A stretch of 64,000 bases of DNA from SZUA-547 sp963669315. Lineage in GTDB: Bacteria > Pseudomonadota > Alphaproteobacteria > Rhodobacterales > Rhodobacteraceae. The notes below the pieces were generated by a model. It had not been told where the DNA came from. It saw only the letters and a program-made list of their open reading frames with translations, and did no database searches. Location of the stretch: positions 496,001 through 560,000 of the forward strand of contig OY770021.1 in the NCBI GenBank assembly GCA_963669315.1. The letters are read 5' to 3'. Every line of letters begins with the position of its first letter. The stretch's first letter is position 1. Made by a program: the position numbers and the translations under genes. Positions 52,486-61,130 of the stretch are shown here, one piece after another.

Positions 52486-54057
52486 CAGCTCGGGGCTGAT
52501 TCCGTTGAAAAAGTCGCTCTTGCTCGGTGGCCGACTGGCTGATTCACTTCCGATATAGATGGAGGCGGATCGCGATGATGGGACCGAAACAGGAAGCGCA
52601 GTCAGCGTTGTTCTATGAGTTCTCGTTGGAGGATCACGTCCCGCAGGATCACCTGCTGCGGTCGATTGATCAGTTTGTTGATCTGAGCGGCATCCGCCCG
52701 CATCTGGCGGACTTTTACAGCCACACGGGACGTCCGTCGGTTGATCCGGAATTGCTGATCCGGATGCTGCTGGTGGGCTATTGCTTTGGGATCAGGTCTG
52801 AGCGGCGGCTTTGCGAAGAGGTCCATCTGAACCTGGCCTATCGCTGGTTCTGCCGCCTTGATCTGACCGACCGGATTCCGGATCATTCCACCTTCTCCAA
52901 GAACCGCCATGGCCGCTTCCGCGAGAGCGACCTGTTGCGTCACGTATTCGAGACGACTGTTGCGCGATGCATGGAGGAGGGCCTCGTCAGCGGACAGGGC
53001 TTTGCAGTGGACGCCAGCCTGATCGTTGCGGACGTCCAAAAGCAGAACTCAAGCAACCCGGAGGATTGGAAGGCCAGAGAGATCGACCCGGACCAAGCGC
53101 CTCGGGCGGTTCGCGAATATCTCGACACCCTGGACGACGAAGCCTTTGGCGCGGCCACCGCCGCCAAGCCCAAGTTCACGGCGCATGCGGATCCCGCCAG
53201 CCAATGGACGGCGGCCCGCAAAGGGCCTGCATTCTTTGCTTATTCAGACAACTACCTGATCGACACGGATCACGGCGTCATCGTTGATGTGGACGCCAGT
53301 CGCTCGAACAAGTCCGCCGAGGTGGGCACAATGCGCAAGATGATTGATCGCACCCAAGCCCGTTTCGGCCTGAAGCCGGATTGGTTGGCGGCCGACACCG
53401 CATACGGCTCGTCCGACAACCTCGTCTGGCTGACAATAAAGCGGCAGATCCTCCCGTTCATCCCGGTCTTCGACAAATCGGAGCGCAAGGACGGAACCTG
53501 GTCCCGATCCGACTTCACCTGGGACGAGGACGACGACCGCTATATCTGCCCGGAAGGAAATGAACTCCGTCACACCAGGCGGCGATACTCCGATCCCGCC
53601 CGAACGGCGCCAGGATTGAAAGCGCGCAAATACCGGGCCCTGAAAGCCGATTGCCTGAACTGCCCATCGAAAGCCAAATGCTGCCCGAACACAGACGTGC
53701 GCGCCATCAACCGAGAGAAGTTCGAGATCGTCAGAGATTTTGCGCGGCGCTGCGTGGGTTCAGCGTTCAACCCGACCGCGCAGAAGCGACGAAAGAAAGT
53801 TGAGATGCTGTTCGCCCACCTCAAGCGCATCCTCGGGCTGGGACGGCTCCGATTACGAGGGCCATGTGGCGTCCAGGACGAATTCACCCTCGCAGCAGCA
53901 GCACAAAACCTCCGGAAACTGGCGAAACTCAAGCCGATGGCGCCCGTCGCCGGATAACCAGTCCGGCTGGCCGTGGATTGCGTGTTCAAAGCAAGCCGGC
54001 AGCCAAAGCGCAGGCGCCAAATCCAACGACTTTTTCAACAAAATCGGCTCGGAGCTG
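52486..54057. mobile_element. IS1182-family insertion sequence inside composite repeat
   Basis: About 1.57 kb between inverted ends at 52486-52516 and 54027-54057, which agree at 26 of 31 positions by eye (shared CAGCTC, GATT and GTTGAAAAAGTCG). One transposase gene on the plus strand. It separates repeat B arm (left) from core A and inverted B arm (right), which are contiguous in the uninterrupted copy at 26.2-26.8 kb, so the insertion postdates the composite. Target duplication not resolved. Confidence 0.75.
52575..53957 (+). CDS. IS1182-family transposase
   Basis: 460 residues from the ATG at 52575 (MMGPKQEAQSALFYEFSLEDHVPQDHLLRSIDQFVDLSGIRPHLADFYSHTGRPSVDPELLIRMLLVGYCFGIRSERRLCEEVHLNLAYRWFC); the upstream frame to 52527 is probably untranslated. 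Catalytic-core pieces: VSGQGFAVDASLIVADV, WLAADTAYGSSDNLVWL and the Cys-rich LKADCLNCPSKAKCCPN. The C-terminal MLFAHLKRILGLGRLRLRGPCGVQDEFTLAAAAQNLRKLAKL is typical. A different subgroup from the 38-kb transposase. Confidence 0.9.
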   Translation: MMGPKQEAQSALFYEFSLEDHVPQDHLLRSIDQFVDLSGIRPHLADFYSHTGRPSVDPELLIRMLLVGYCFGIRSERRLCEEVHLNLAYRWFCRLDLTDRIPDHSTFSKNRHGRFRESDLLRHVFETTVARCMEEGLVSGQGFAVDASLIVADVQKQNSSNPEDWKAREIDPDQAPRAVREYLDTLDDEAFGAATAAKPKFTAHADPASQWTAARKGPAFFAYSDNYLIDTDHGVIVDVDASRSNKSAEVGTMRKMIDRTQARFGLKPDWLAADTAYGSSDNLVWLTIKRQILPFIPVFDKSERKDGTWSRSDFTWDEDDDRYICPEGNELRHTRRRYSDPARTAPGLKARKYRALKADCLNCPSKAKCCPNTDVRAINREKFEIVRDFARRCVGSAFNPTAQKRRKKVEMLFAHLKRILGLGRLRLRGPCGVQDEFTLAAAAQNLRKLAKLKPMAPVAG

Positions 54058-54425
54058 CCGTTCCACCCCACCTCGCCGGATGGCAGCTTTCGATGGCCGA
54101 ATATCTGGGCTTCGCTCTATCGACCTAATGCCAGTGCACAATCTGCGTTGCGCGAACGACCGCTTTTGATTTGCTCCGGGACGCTGTGCACATTGCTCTG
54201 CACCAGACCGCTTCTGACCCAAAGCCGCCTTGATCGACGAGTGGTCTGATCAGCGGCTTAGAGCCCTTTGCCGACGAGCCAATTTCCGGAGCTGTGCTCG
54301 CGCAGCATTTAGGTCGCAAACTCTGACGCCTAGGACGCGCTGCGCCGCAGCGGCGAAAGCAGTCATTCGTCTCTTCTGCAGCAAAGTTGGAGGGGGCAAA
54401 TTCCGCTTTGCGCCAAGAGCCGTCA
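54058..54425 (+). repeat. dispersed repeat A followed by inverted B arm
   Basis: Core A (about 54058-54245) contains GGATGGCAGCTTTCGATG, CTGGGCTTCGCTCTATCGAC and CTAATGCCAGTGCACAATC, close to the copy at 26421-26562. The inverted B arm follows at about 54250-54425 (GCCGACGAGCCAATTTCCGG onward). With the left arm at 52335-52485 it makes a second complete B-A-inverted B composite, split by the IS. No gene is visible between 53958 and 54504. Confidence 0.7.
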
Positions 54426-54504
54426 CTCGCGACGATGCTTTTGAAGCGACTTTCTCTAAGCCAGATGGCAGGCTGTCGCCGTCTGGTTCTTGGGGAGATT
54501 TCTT

Positions 54505-54906
54505 ATGGCTCAACAGCGGCAACTGATTTCAAACGGCAACCCGATGGAGAATGTCGTGGGCTTCAGCCGAGCGGTAAAAGTAGGAAACTTCATCGCTGTC
54601 GGCGGGACAGCGCCCGTCGATCAGGACGGAAAGACGGTTGGTGTCGGGGATGTTTATCTTCAGACAAAGCAATGTTTTGAGATCATCAAGGCCGCGCTGG
54701 AACAAGCGGGCTCAGGTCTGCATGACATTGTGCGCACGCGGGTGATCTTGACGGACATTGACGACTGGAAGCGAGCGATTGAAGCGCGAAAGCTTTACTG
54801 TTTGGATGCACGCCCAGCTGACACCATCATGGCTGTTGATCGCTTTGTGAACCCCGACTGGTTAGTCGAGATCGAGGTCGACGCAGTTGTGGCCGACAAG
54901 GCGTGA
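54505..54906 (+). CDS. ridA: RidA/YjgF family protein
   Basis: 133 residues from the ATG at 54505 (GGGGAG upstream). Typical RidA sequence: NPMENVVGFSRAVKVGNFIAVGGTAPVDQDGKTVGVGDVYLQTKQCFEIIKAALEQAGSGLHDIVRTRVILTDIDDWKRAIEARKLYC, with the conserved Arg in the VRTRVILTD strand. RidA proteins hydrolyse reactive enamine/imine intermediates made by PLP enzymes. Surrounded by repeats on both sides; the ribosome site follows directly on the repeat B end. Confidence 0.88.
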   Translation: MAQQRQLISNGNPMENVVGFSRAVKVGNFIAVGGTAPVDQDGKTVGVGDVYLQTKQCFEIIKAALEQAGSGLHDIVRTRVILTDIDDWKRAIEARKLYCLDARPADTIMAVDRFVNPDWLVEIEVDAVVADKA

Positions 54907-54918
54907 GCATGGCCGTGA

Positions 54919-55085
54919 TGGGTCAGGAACGGTCTTCTGCATGGCAATATGCTCAGCGTCCCGGAGCAAATCGATTGCGGTCGTTCGTGCGGCGCGGATA
55001 GTGCCCTGGCATCAGATCGATAGAAGAAAGCCCGGACATTCGGTGATCGGAAGCCGCCGTCAGACGACTTGGGGCGGAACGACCG
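54919..55085 (-). repeat. dispersed repeat A, minus orientation
   Basis: Matches 30367-30545 with about eight differences over 167 bp: GGGTCAGGAACGGTCTTCTG, GCATGGCAATATGCTCAGCG, GGCATCAGATCGATAGAAGA and AAGCCCGGACATTCGGTGAT. It begins 13 bp after the ridA stop. The rest of the gene-free interval (55086-55326) has no feature I can support; in particular no immunity-type frame follows the toxin-like gene. Confidence 0.75.
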
Positions 55086-55326
55086 CAACGAGCCCAAAGC
55101 GGACCTGGCCAATAGTTAATTAATTTCGGCTATGCGCCAAGAGCGGACATGAGATCAAGTTCCCGGTCGCCGTCACCATCATCCACTTTGGCAAAGAATT
55201 ATTTAGCTGACATTCACAAGTAACCTTCGCCCCCGCGGAGGAGGCTGGTTCTGACGGACAAGAGGTCGACGGTTAGTGGTGCTGCTTGAGGCCGACGAAC
55301 CATCGTTTTGCGCTGGGACCGAAACC

Positions 55327-58300
55327 TCAAGGATGGTGCGACCAATTCCGGATGATCGTATCGATCTTCAATCCCTCCGAGCCCGTTGCTGGATTCGGTT
55401 TAGAGGCCGCTTGAACGTGAAAGGCTTCCGGGTATGGCACATTGTCGCCAGCATATATGGGAGTAACCTTATACTTCACCGTCTCGCCGGCGTTCACGGC
55501 TTGACGAACCTGAATCTCAACCGCACGAATTGACGGTGGACGCTTATCCCATTCGCCCACGAAGCGGTTTGCTTGCTTCGAAGCTGTCGTCAAATTTCCG
55601 GGTTTAGTGGCGCCGCCAAGTTCATGTGCGATCAGGTGAAATATCTCGTATCCAATCCCTCGCTCATGCCCTGCAGGTAGATCCTTCGGATTGCTTGGTC
55701 GCTTACCTGGGTCCAGATCGCGGCCATTAATCACCGTTTCAGCGCTCTTTGGCCTTTTGAAGTCATCTAATCTAGGGGCGGCACTGTAGGTGTTGGCGTC
55801 TGCAGCCGGCGCTTCCAACTCTGGCCCAAGATCGCGCGACTTTGCATAGCCAATCGACTCATCTCCTTCCTTAACAAGTGAGTCGAGAAATCCTTCCGGT
55901 AGCGGCTTTCCTCCCTTATCGGGATCGGAGGCCGCTTCCGCATATTGATCAAGTAACTCGTCGAGGAGTTTCGCCTCGGAAGGATCATTTGGATCAGGCG
56001 TCTTTCCGGATGCCTTGTAGTCGTCCAGTAGCTCCTCAAGCAAACTCTCCTTGGAATGAACCGCCGGCGCATCGGTGCCGCCAGGATGCTTCATCCCACC
56101 GGGGCTCGATATCTCTACGTCAAGCTTGCGGATCAGCGCGCTTTCCCGGAGCTTGCGCATGAGCTTGTCGCCGATCTCATTAGCGAATTTGAAGCCCTTG
56201 CCGGAACTTTGTGCTTTCTTCGCTGCGGCCGCGAGGTCTCCAATCCTCTTGGTGATATTTGCCGCCTTCACTGAGTTCTTTACGGCCTTCATTGCGTTCT
56301 TGGCCGCAGACAACACGCCGGAGGAGGCAGAGGCGATCACGATTTCCGCGGCGATGGCGGCGACGACATAGCCTGCGGCGTTGCCAAGGATCTCACCCTT
56401 TTCCTTGTCTTCCTTCCTCTTCAGCTTCTCGCCCGCGGCGGCGAGGACTGATCCCGCTGCTTCGCCCAGGCTGGAGCCGGATTCATACGGTGTATCCATT
56501 AGCTTACCGAGTATAGAAGCGCCGTTCTCCAGCTTTTTGGCCGCGTCCTTCGCATCTTCTAGTTCGAGGTCGGCGATCCACTTCGCAAGCTCAACCATAT
56601 CGTTTGCAAAGGATTTGAGGAATTTTCGCTGTCCGGCCTGATACGCGGGCGCGAAAGCCGCCAAAAAGACCATAAGATCGTCGACTACGAAATCATCGCC
56701 GCCCGAAAGCGGAAGCTCTGACGCGTATCCCACTTTCAGGCCATCGGCCAATCCTTGCCCGGCTTCGATTGCATCCAGCATTGCGTTTGTAGCGAGCGCG
56801 GTCGCCAGTTCTCGTTCCCCCGGATCAATGCCATACAGAGCGTCATTCGGATGAACCGGCGCATTCTGCATGTCTTCCAGGCTGGGTACTTCAAGCCTTT
56901 CGATCTCGGTCTTTCCAACCCTCAGACTTTCCGCTCGCTGCGCTCGCTCCTGCAGGTTGGATTCCAGCCGTTTTACCTCCGCCTCCAGCGCCTCGGTCAG
57001 CTCAGGCCGCAACGACCGGCCGGGCTGCAACCCCGGCAGGCCGAGCGCGCCGTTCAGTCCGGAGATACTTTTGCGGAGTTCGTCGGAAAGTTGTGTATCG
57101 ATATCCGTTTTTTCAGCAGCCTTGAGCAACGCCCGCGCCTTGGCCTCCGATCCGCGCGCGGATATCTCGTTCTGCACCACATTGACATTTGCGCCGAAAG
57201 CGGGGCTGGACTTGTCGCCGCCGAGCAGAGACGACATCAAAAGCTGAAGATTGCCGTCGGACAATGTGGCGACGTCTTTTGGCGTCAGCGTACTATTGGT
57301 CATTTCGCTAATTTGCGCATCGTTTTCAGATACACGCGCTTCCAGCGCCGCCAGATTGACAGAAATCGCGTCGAGCAGACTACGATCTGCGTTCGGCCCA
57401 ATGACCGTTTGCATCTTCTTTACAGCTGATTCCACGTCTTCGATCGGCCATCCCTGAATCTCGTCCTCCAGATTCTTTGCCGCGAAGTCTGGATGAATCG
57501 AGTTTGCGGCCGCCATTATGCTGGCGTTCGCGATGAGCTTCTTGAAATCTGCGAGCGCGACAATCGCGCCTTCGCGATCCTCCGCCTCCAGCAAGTCGCG
57601 AACACGGTTTGAGGCGCCGATGGCGTCCTCGTGTTCCTGATCGGACATGCCAGACAGCAATGGCGCAAGCCCATTGTATTGCGCGTCATATTGCAAGCGC
57701 AGTTCTTCTACGGTGGCTGGGTCGAGAGGAGACACATCGTCAGTCGAAACCAACTCTCCATCTTCAGGGACGAAGTTGAATGGCTTGCCGGTTGTTTCTT
57801 CACCGTCCACGAATGGGCCCGGAGCTGGCGCTGGCTGAACCTTCCCACCGGACTTTAGCGAATCCCAAGTTGCCGAGCCCGGTTTGACCAGGCCCATATC
57901 CGACTCGTCAGCGCAGGATGTATCGCTCTGGAATTTGATGATCGCCTTGCCGGTTTTACCTCCGGCGAGACCGTCGATGACGAGGCCCTTGCCCTTGGGT
58001 TTGCGTTCGCCGTGATTGTAAAGATTGATCAGTTGCTGAACGCTGGCGGCGTCATCCTTATTGTTCTGGCCACCCTTGCCCACGGATCCAGAAAGCGCGC
58101 TCTTGAGCGGCCACTTTTCGCCCTCTTCCGTGGCGTCCGCGTTGCTCGTGTATCGCGCCTGGTCTTTCTGACCCTGTTCTTCTGCGGCTTTCAGCATTTT
58201 TTTCGCCGCGAGATTTTTGCGCCTTGTATCCGCCTTTTTGATTAGCGCCTTCATATCATCGATAGATTTTTGCTCGTGCGGTTCGATGATGCCATCCAGC

Positions 58301-58386
58301 AAAGCAGCCTCAGTGATCGACGCGAGCACTGCGTTCAAACCCGCAAGCTCAACCTTGATTTCCTCGAGTTCTGTTTCAAGCGACAT
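55327..58386 (-). CDS. 1019-aa polymorphic-toxin-like protein with C-terminal nuclease-like domain
   Basis: Order: N-terminal helices (1-70, ELEEIKVELAGLNAVLASITEAALLDGIIEPHEQKSIDDMKALIKKADTRRKNLAAKK); a peptidoglycan-binding-like domain (about 98-185; SVGKGGQNNKDDAASVQQLINLYNH, VIDGLAGGKTGKAIIKFQ); a long helical/coiled-coil middle (190-660); a small hydrophobic helical stretch with basic helices (about 680-770; AAGYVVAAIAAEIVIASASSGVLSAAKNAMKAVKNSVKAANITKRIG); an acidic linker; then a C-terminal domain (about 906-1000) with FHLIAHELGGATKPGNLTTASKQAN. The last resembles His-Me finger (DNA/RNA non-specific endonuclease) toxin tips, His917/His921 and Asn931/Asn940 being candidates. The ATG overlaps the upstream gene stop. 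No signal peptide, no immunity gene seen. Confidence 0.65.
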   Translation of the reverse strand: MSLETELEEIKVELAGLNAVLASITEAALLDGIIEPHEQKSIDDMKALIKKADTRRKNLAAKKMLKAAEEQGQKDQARYTSNADATEEGEKWPLKSALSGSVGKGGQNNKDDAASVQQLINLYNHGERKPKGKGLVIDGLAGGKTGKAIIKFQSDTSCADESDMGLVKPGSATWDSLKSGGKVQPAPAPGPFVDGEETTGKPFNFVPEDGELVSTDDVSPLDPATVEELRLQYDAQYNGLAPLLSGMSDQEHEDAIGASNRVRDLLEAEDREGAIVALADFKKLIANASIMAAANSIHPDFAAKNLEDEIQGWPIEDVESAVKKMQTVIGPNADRSLLDAISVNLAALEARVSENDAQISEMTNSTLTPKDVATLSDGNLQLLMSSLLGGDKSSPAFGANVNVVQNEISARGSEAKARALLKAAEKTDIDTQLSDELRKSISGLNGALGLPGLQPGRSLRPELTEALEAEVKRLESNLQERAQRAESLRVGKTEIERLEVPSLEDMQNAPVHPNDALYGIDPGERELATALATNAMLDAIEAGQGLADGLKVGYASELPLSGGDDFVVDDLMVFLAAFAPAYQAGQRKFLKSFANDMVELAKWIADLELEDAKDAAKKLENGASILGKLMDTPYESGSSLGEAAGSVLAAAGEKLKRKEDKEKGEILGNAAGYVVAAIAAEIVIASASSGVLSAAKNAMKAVKNSVKAANITKRIGDLAAAAKKAQSSGKGFKFANEIGDKLMRKLRESALIRKLDVEISSPGGMKHPGGTDAPAVHSKESLLEELLDDYKASGKTPDPNDPSEAKLLDELLDQYAEAASDPDKGGKPLPEGFLDSLVKEGDESIGYAKSRDLGPELEAPAADANTYSAAPRLDDFKRPKSAETVINGRDLDPGKRPSNPKDLPAGHERGIGYEIFHLIAHELGGATKPGNLTTASKQANRFVGEWDKRPPSIRAVEIQVRQAVNAGETVKYKVTPIYAGDNVPYPEAFHVQAASKPNPATGSEGLKIDTIIRNWSHHP

Positions 58387-59708
58387 CAGTTTCGCGGGTT
58401 CTCCGCCTCCAGTCTGTCCAGCCGTTGCTGGACGGCCTCCATCCGAGCTTTAGCCGCAGCGAGATCGACGCCACGGCGTTGTAGACCCTCCGCCCGCATT
58501 TTCACGATCTCGTCCATCTTGGACTTAAGCGCATCTAGCATCGCGCGCGCTTGGTCCGCCCCTCCGGCCTTGATTTCCGCCCCGAAAGCTTTCGACAGCT
58601 CCTGCAACGCGGCTTTATTCGCAGGGACCACCACCTCCAACAACGCAACGAGCTGTGGTTTCACATCAGCAAAAGCCTTTATTAGCTCAGCTTTCCAGTC
58701 ATTCGAGGGACCACCGCTTTCATCGGTCGCCGCACCGATCGATTGCTCAAGTTCGACCATTGCAGACTTGGCACCAGTTAGATCGCCTTTCGCGATCATC
58801 ATGGCGGCTGATTTAAGTGCTGCTTTCAGTTCTTTCGCGACGTCGGCCGGCATGCCCTTGGCGCGCGTTTTGAACTCAACCGCCAGCCGCTTGAGATCGG
58901 AGGACAACTGCGACTTTGAGAGCGCATCATCGACTTGCCCAGGTTCGGAGATCGTTTCCTCTCCATCCGGAGACTCATCGTTGTCCCATTCTTCGCCCTC
59001 TGGCGTCATAACCTTGACGAGGTATTTGTGCCCGGCATTCGCCAGCCATGTCTTTGCGAGACGGGCAAAGCTCTTCGGCGGCTCTTCATCACATGTGAGG
59101 ATTATGTTCTTGCCGTTGATTGTCAGGACGCCTGACGCGCCACGCGTCCCGCCGCCGTCGGCCTTCGCTTGCTGTCGCAGTTTGTCCGTGCCGTGCCTTG
59201 GATGGGCCTTCAGAACAAGGTCGCTTTCGCCAATGAGCCAAACGAAATTGTGCGGCTTCTTTCGCGCCTTCTGCAACAGCTCCCCGAAATCAGCGCCCGA
59301 CAGCTCCTTCTCGTCGTCAAGCTCATCAGTCCCGTCCGCTTCAAGGGCGTCGCTGTCGGACTCCTCTTGTGCCTGCTCCATCGCCTGTTGGTGAAACTCT
59401 ATTTTCAGCGATTGTCCTCGCTCCGAGAAATGCTTCTTGGCGAGTTTCTCCAAATTGCCTGGCGGGGTGGTGTTGCAAGTCAGAAGAAGCTTTGAGCCCT
59501 CGCAACGCATAGTGCCCCAAGCGCCCTTCGCGCCGCCTTTCTTCTTAGCGGCTGCGCGTAGCGAGTCGGCTGTTTTTCTGGGGTCGCTTTCAAAAACGAG
59601 GCCATTTTTCGAGATTAGTAGGGCGAAGTTGACCGTCTTTTTCCGTGCAGCGCCTATGGCGGCGCTGAGTTGCTTAGTCTCTGCCTTCACATTCGCGTTC
59701 GGCGCCAT
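58386..59708 (-). CDS. 440-aa protein with two copies of an uncharacterised module, coupled to toxin-like gene
   Basis: Two related segments, about 15-105 and 150-245. Shared landmarks: ARKKTVNFALLISKNGLVFESDPRKTADSLRAAAKKKGGAKGAWG versus ARKKPHNFVWLIGESDLVLKAHPRHGTDKLRQQAKADGGGTRGASG, then LLLTCNTTPPGNLEKLAKKHF versus IILTCDEEPPKSFARLAKTWL. An acidic linker joins them (QEESDSDALEADGTDELDDEKE) and a charged helical C-terminus ends in a coiled coil (MEAVQQRLDRLEAE). No signal or membrane segment. Its stop overlaps the ATG of the 1019-aa gene, so the two are translated together; a chaperone, adaptor or structural role is inferred. Confidence 0.65.
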   Translation of the reverse strand: MAPNANVKAETKQLSAAIGAARKKTVNFALLISKNGLVFESDPRKTADSLRAAAKKKGGAKGAWGTMRCEGSKLLLTCNTTPPGNLEKLAKKHFSERGQSLKIEFHQQAMEQAQEESDSDALEADGTDELDDEKELSGADFGELLQKARKKPHNFVWLIGESDLVLKAHPRHGTDKLRQQAKADGGGTRGASGVLTINGKNIILTCDEEPPKSFARLAKTWLANAGHKYLVKVMTPEGEEWDNDESPDGEETISEPGQVDDALSKSQLSSDLKRLAVEFKTRAKGMPADVAKELKAALKSAAMMIAKGDLTGAKSAMVELEQSIGAATDESGGPSNDWKAELIKAFADVKPQLVALLEVVVPANKAALQELSKAFGAEIKAGGADQARAMLDALKSKMDEIVKMRAEGLQRRGVDLAAAKARMEAVQQRLDRLEAENPRN

Positions 59709-60512
59709 GACGCGGCTCCGATCGGTTGAAACATTGCGAGTTAGATGGTCCCCTATCTTCGAGGGTACTATTCCGAGCTACGACGGCTCAAGTTGCCCTC
59801 GCGCCATCGTGATGTGGTGGTGAGCTATCTTGCGATCGAGATCGCCGGGCTTTCTATTGTGCGCGCCGACAAGCGGATTCCCCGAGTTCAGCAGGCCCAG
59901 TTTGGGGCATCGCCGATCATTTGACCGAAAACCCAAATGGCTGCTTCGTCCGCACTGCGGTCGTCTAGGCGGGGTGCAACGAACTACCGGTTCTGGCGAA
60001 AGCAAACATCAGCCCGTCTGAGACCAGCGTCTGCTTTCCCCGCAAAAGCGGACATCGCCGAGAACCTTTTTTGTTACGGTTTATGGTAAGTCGTCAGAGG
60101 CTTCCGGTATTCAGTTTGGTGATTCTAGAGATCGAAGTACCCCCCCATTTTCCGAATTGCAGAAGTGTGCGAATAGCGGTGCTTTCCGGTGTTCAAATGG
60201 AAGCTCTCGATCGGGGACTACCCCCGGTCCTTTGCGCGCGCGCGGATGAAGTGCGTTCTCGCGACGATTCCTGTGTTAGCAATGACGCCGGCCAGGGGCT
60301 TCCGGTGCGCCGGCGACAGGCTCTGGAAATCCAACCACCCCCCATGCTTCGCCTTTCGCCAAGATCAGCGCTTTATTGCCCGCTACGGCGAGGGGGGGTT
60401 AGAATGCGTTTTGCAAGCAATATCAATTTGTTGAGTTGACGAGAATCTCGGCGTGCGGGCGTGCGTCCCCACGGGTCGTCCATTAACAAATGGTGAAACA
60501 ACGGAGGCGAGC
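59709..60512. other. 804-bp region without a supported gene
   Basis: Left part (about 59968-60030) has a partial repeat-B match (CGCACTGCGGTCGTC, CAACGAACTACCGG, TCTGGCG). The middle carries four G/C homopolymer runs: C7 at 60140, C5 near 60221, C6 near 60341 and G7 near 60390. An 81-codon plus-strand frame at 60189-60434 spans most of them but is not supported well enough to call. Confidence 0.4.
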
Positions 60513-60791
60513 ATGTTTCGATCGGGCGCGCAGATCAGAGCCGCGCGGGCGCTTCTGGGCTGGACGCAGAAAGACCTGGCCGAGGCGGCGGATCTGCATC
60601 CCAAGGCGGTGGCGTATTGGGAGAGGAAAGACAGCATGAGCGCGCGTCGAGAAGAAGTCGGCGCGCAACGAATTCGCCACGCGCTGGCTGATGCTGGCGT
60701 CGAACCGATCTCCAATCCAGTTCTCGGAGTCGGATTTATCCCTGAGAGAGAATTTTCAGACTCCAAGCGCGCGCGCGTCATGGGGTCTTAG
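60513..60791 (+). CDS. XRE-type helix-turn-helix regulator
   Basis: 92 residues from the ATG at 60513 (ACGGAGG upstream). N-terminal XRE helix-turn-helix GAQIRAARALLGWTQKDLAEAADLHPKAVAYWERKDSM; the C-terminus is short and basic. It probably regulates the adjacent element genes. Two bp separate its stop from the next gene. Confidence 0.85.
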   Translation: MFRSGAQIRAARALLGWTQKDLAEAADLHPKAVAYWERKDSMSARREEVGAQRIRHALADAGVEPISNPVLGVGFIPEREFSDSKRARVMGS

Positions 60792-60793
60792 TC

Positions 60794-61027
60794 ATGGATG
60801 CGATTGAACGAGCCTGCCGGATCGTCTGGTCCGGTTTCAAGCGGCGGGGCGTCACCTGCGGCGCGAAAACCCGCAAGGGAACTCCGTGCAGGATTCGTCC
60901 AATGCCGTGGAGCCAGCGCTGCCGACTACATGGCGGTCTCTCGACCGGGCCGAAGACGACCGAAGGCCGCGCGCGTATCGCCGAAGCGCAGCGAAGACGG
61001 TGGGCGAAATTTAGGGCCCCCGGCTAA
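60794..61027 (+). CDS. mobile-element protein of the HGG-STGP family
   Basis: 77 residues with the conserved RGVTCGAKTRKGTPCRIRPMPWSQRCRLHGGLSTGPKTTEGRARIAEAQRRRWAKF motif: two Cys, then HGGxSTGPxTxEGxxRIxxAQxxRW. The family is small, probably zinc-binding, and common in phages and integrative elements, often near their ends. It follows an XRE gene by 2 bp and lies just left of the tRNA-Arg remnant. Confidence 0.8.
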   Translation: MDAIERACRIVWSGFKRRGVTCGAKTRKGTPCRIRPMPWSQRCRLHGGLSTGPKTTEGRARIAEAQRRRWAKFRAPG

Positions 61028-61130
61028 TGGATTCCGAGGTGTTCCCTCGCGCCTTGGGGGAATTAGTGGGGGAATGAAGCACATCGTTTTCAAATAATCC
61101 ATTGTAATATAATGTTTTTTTCAAAATTTT

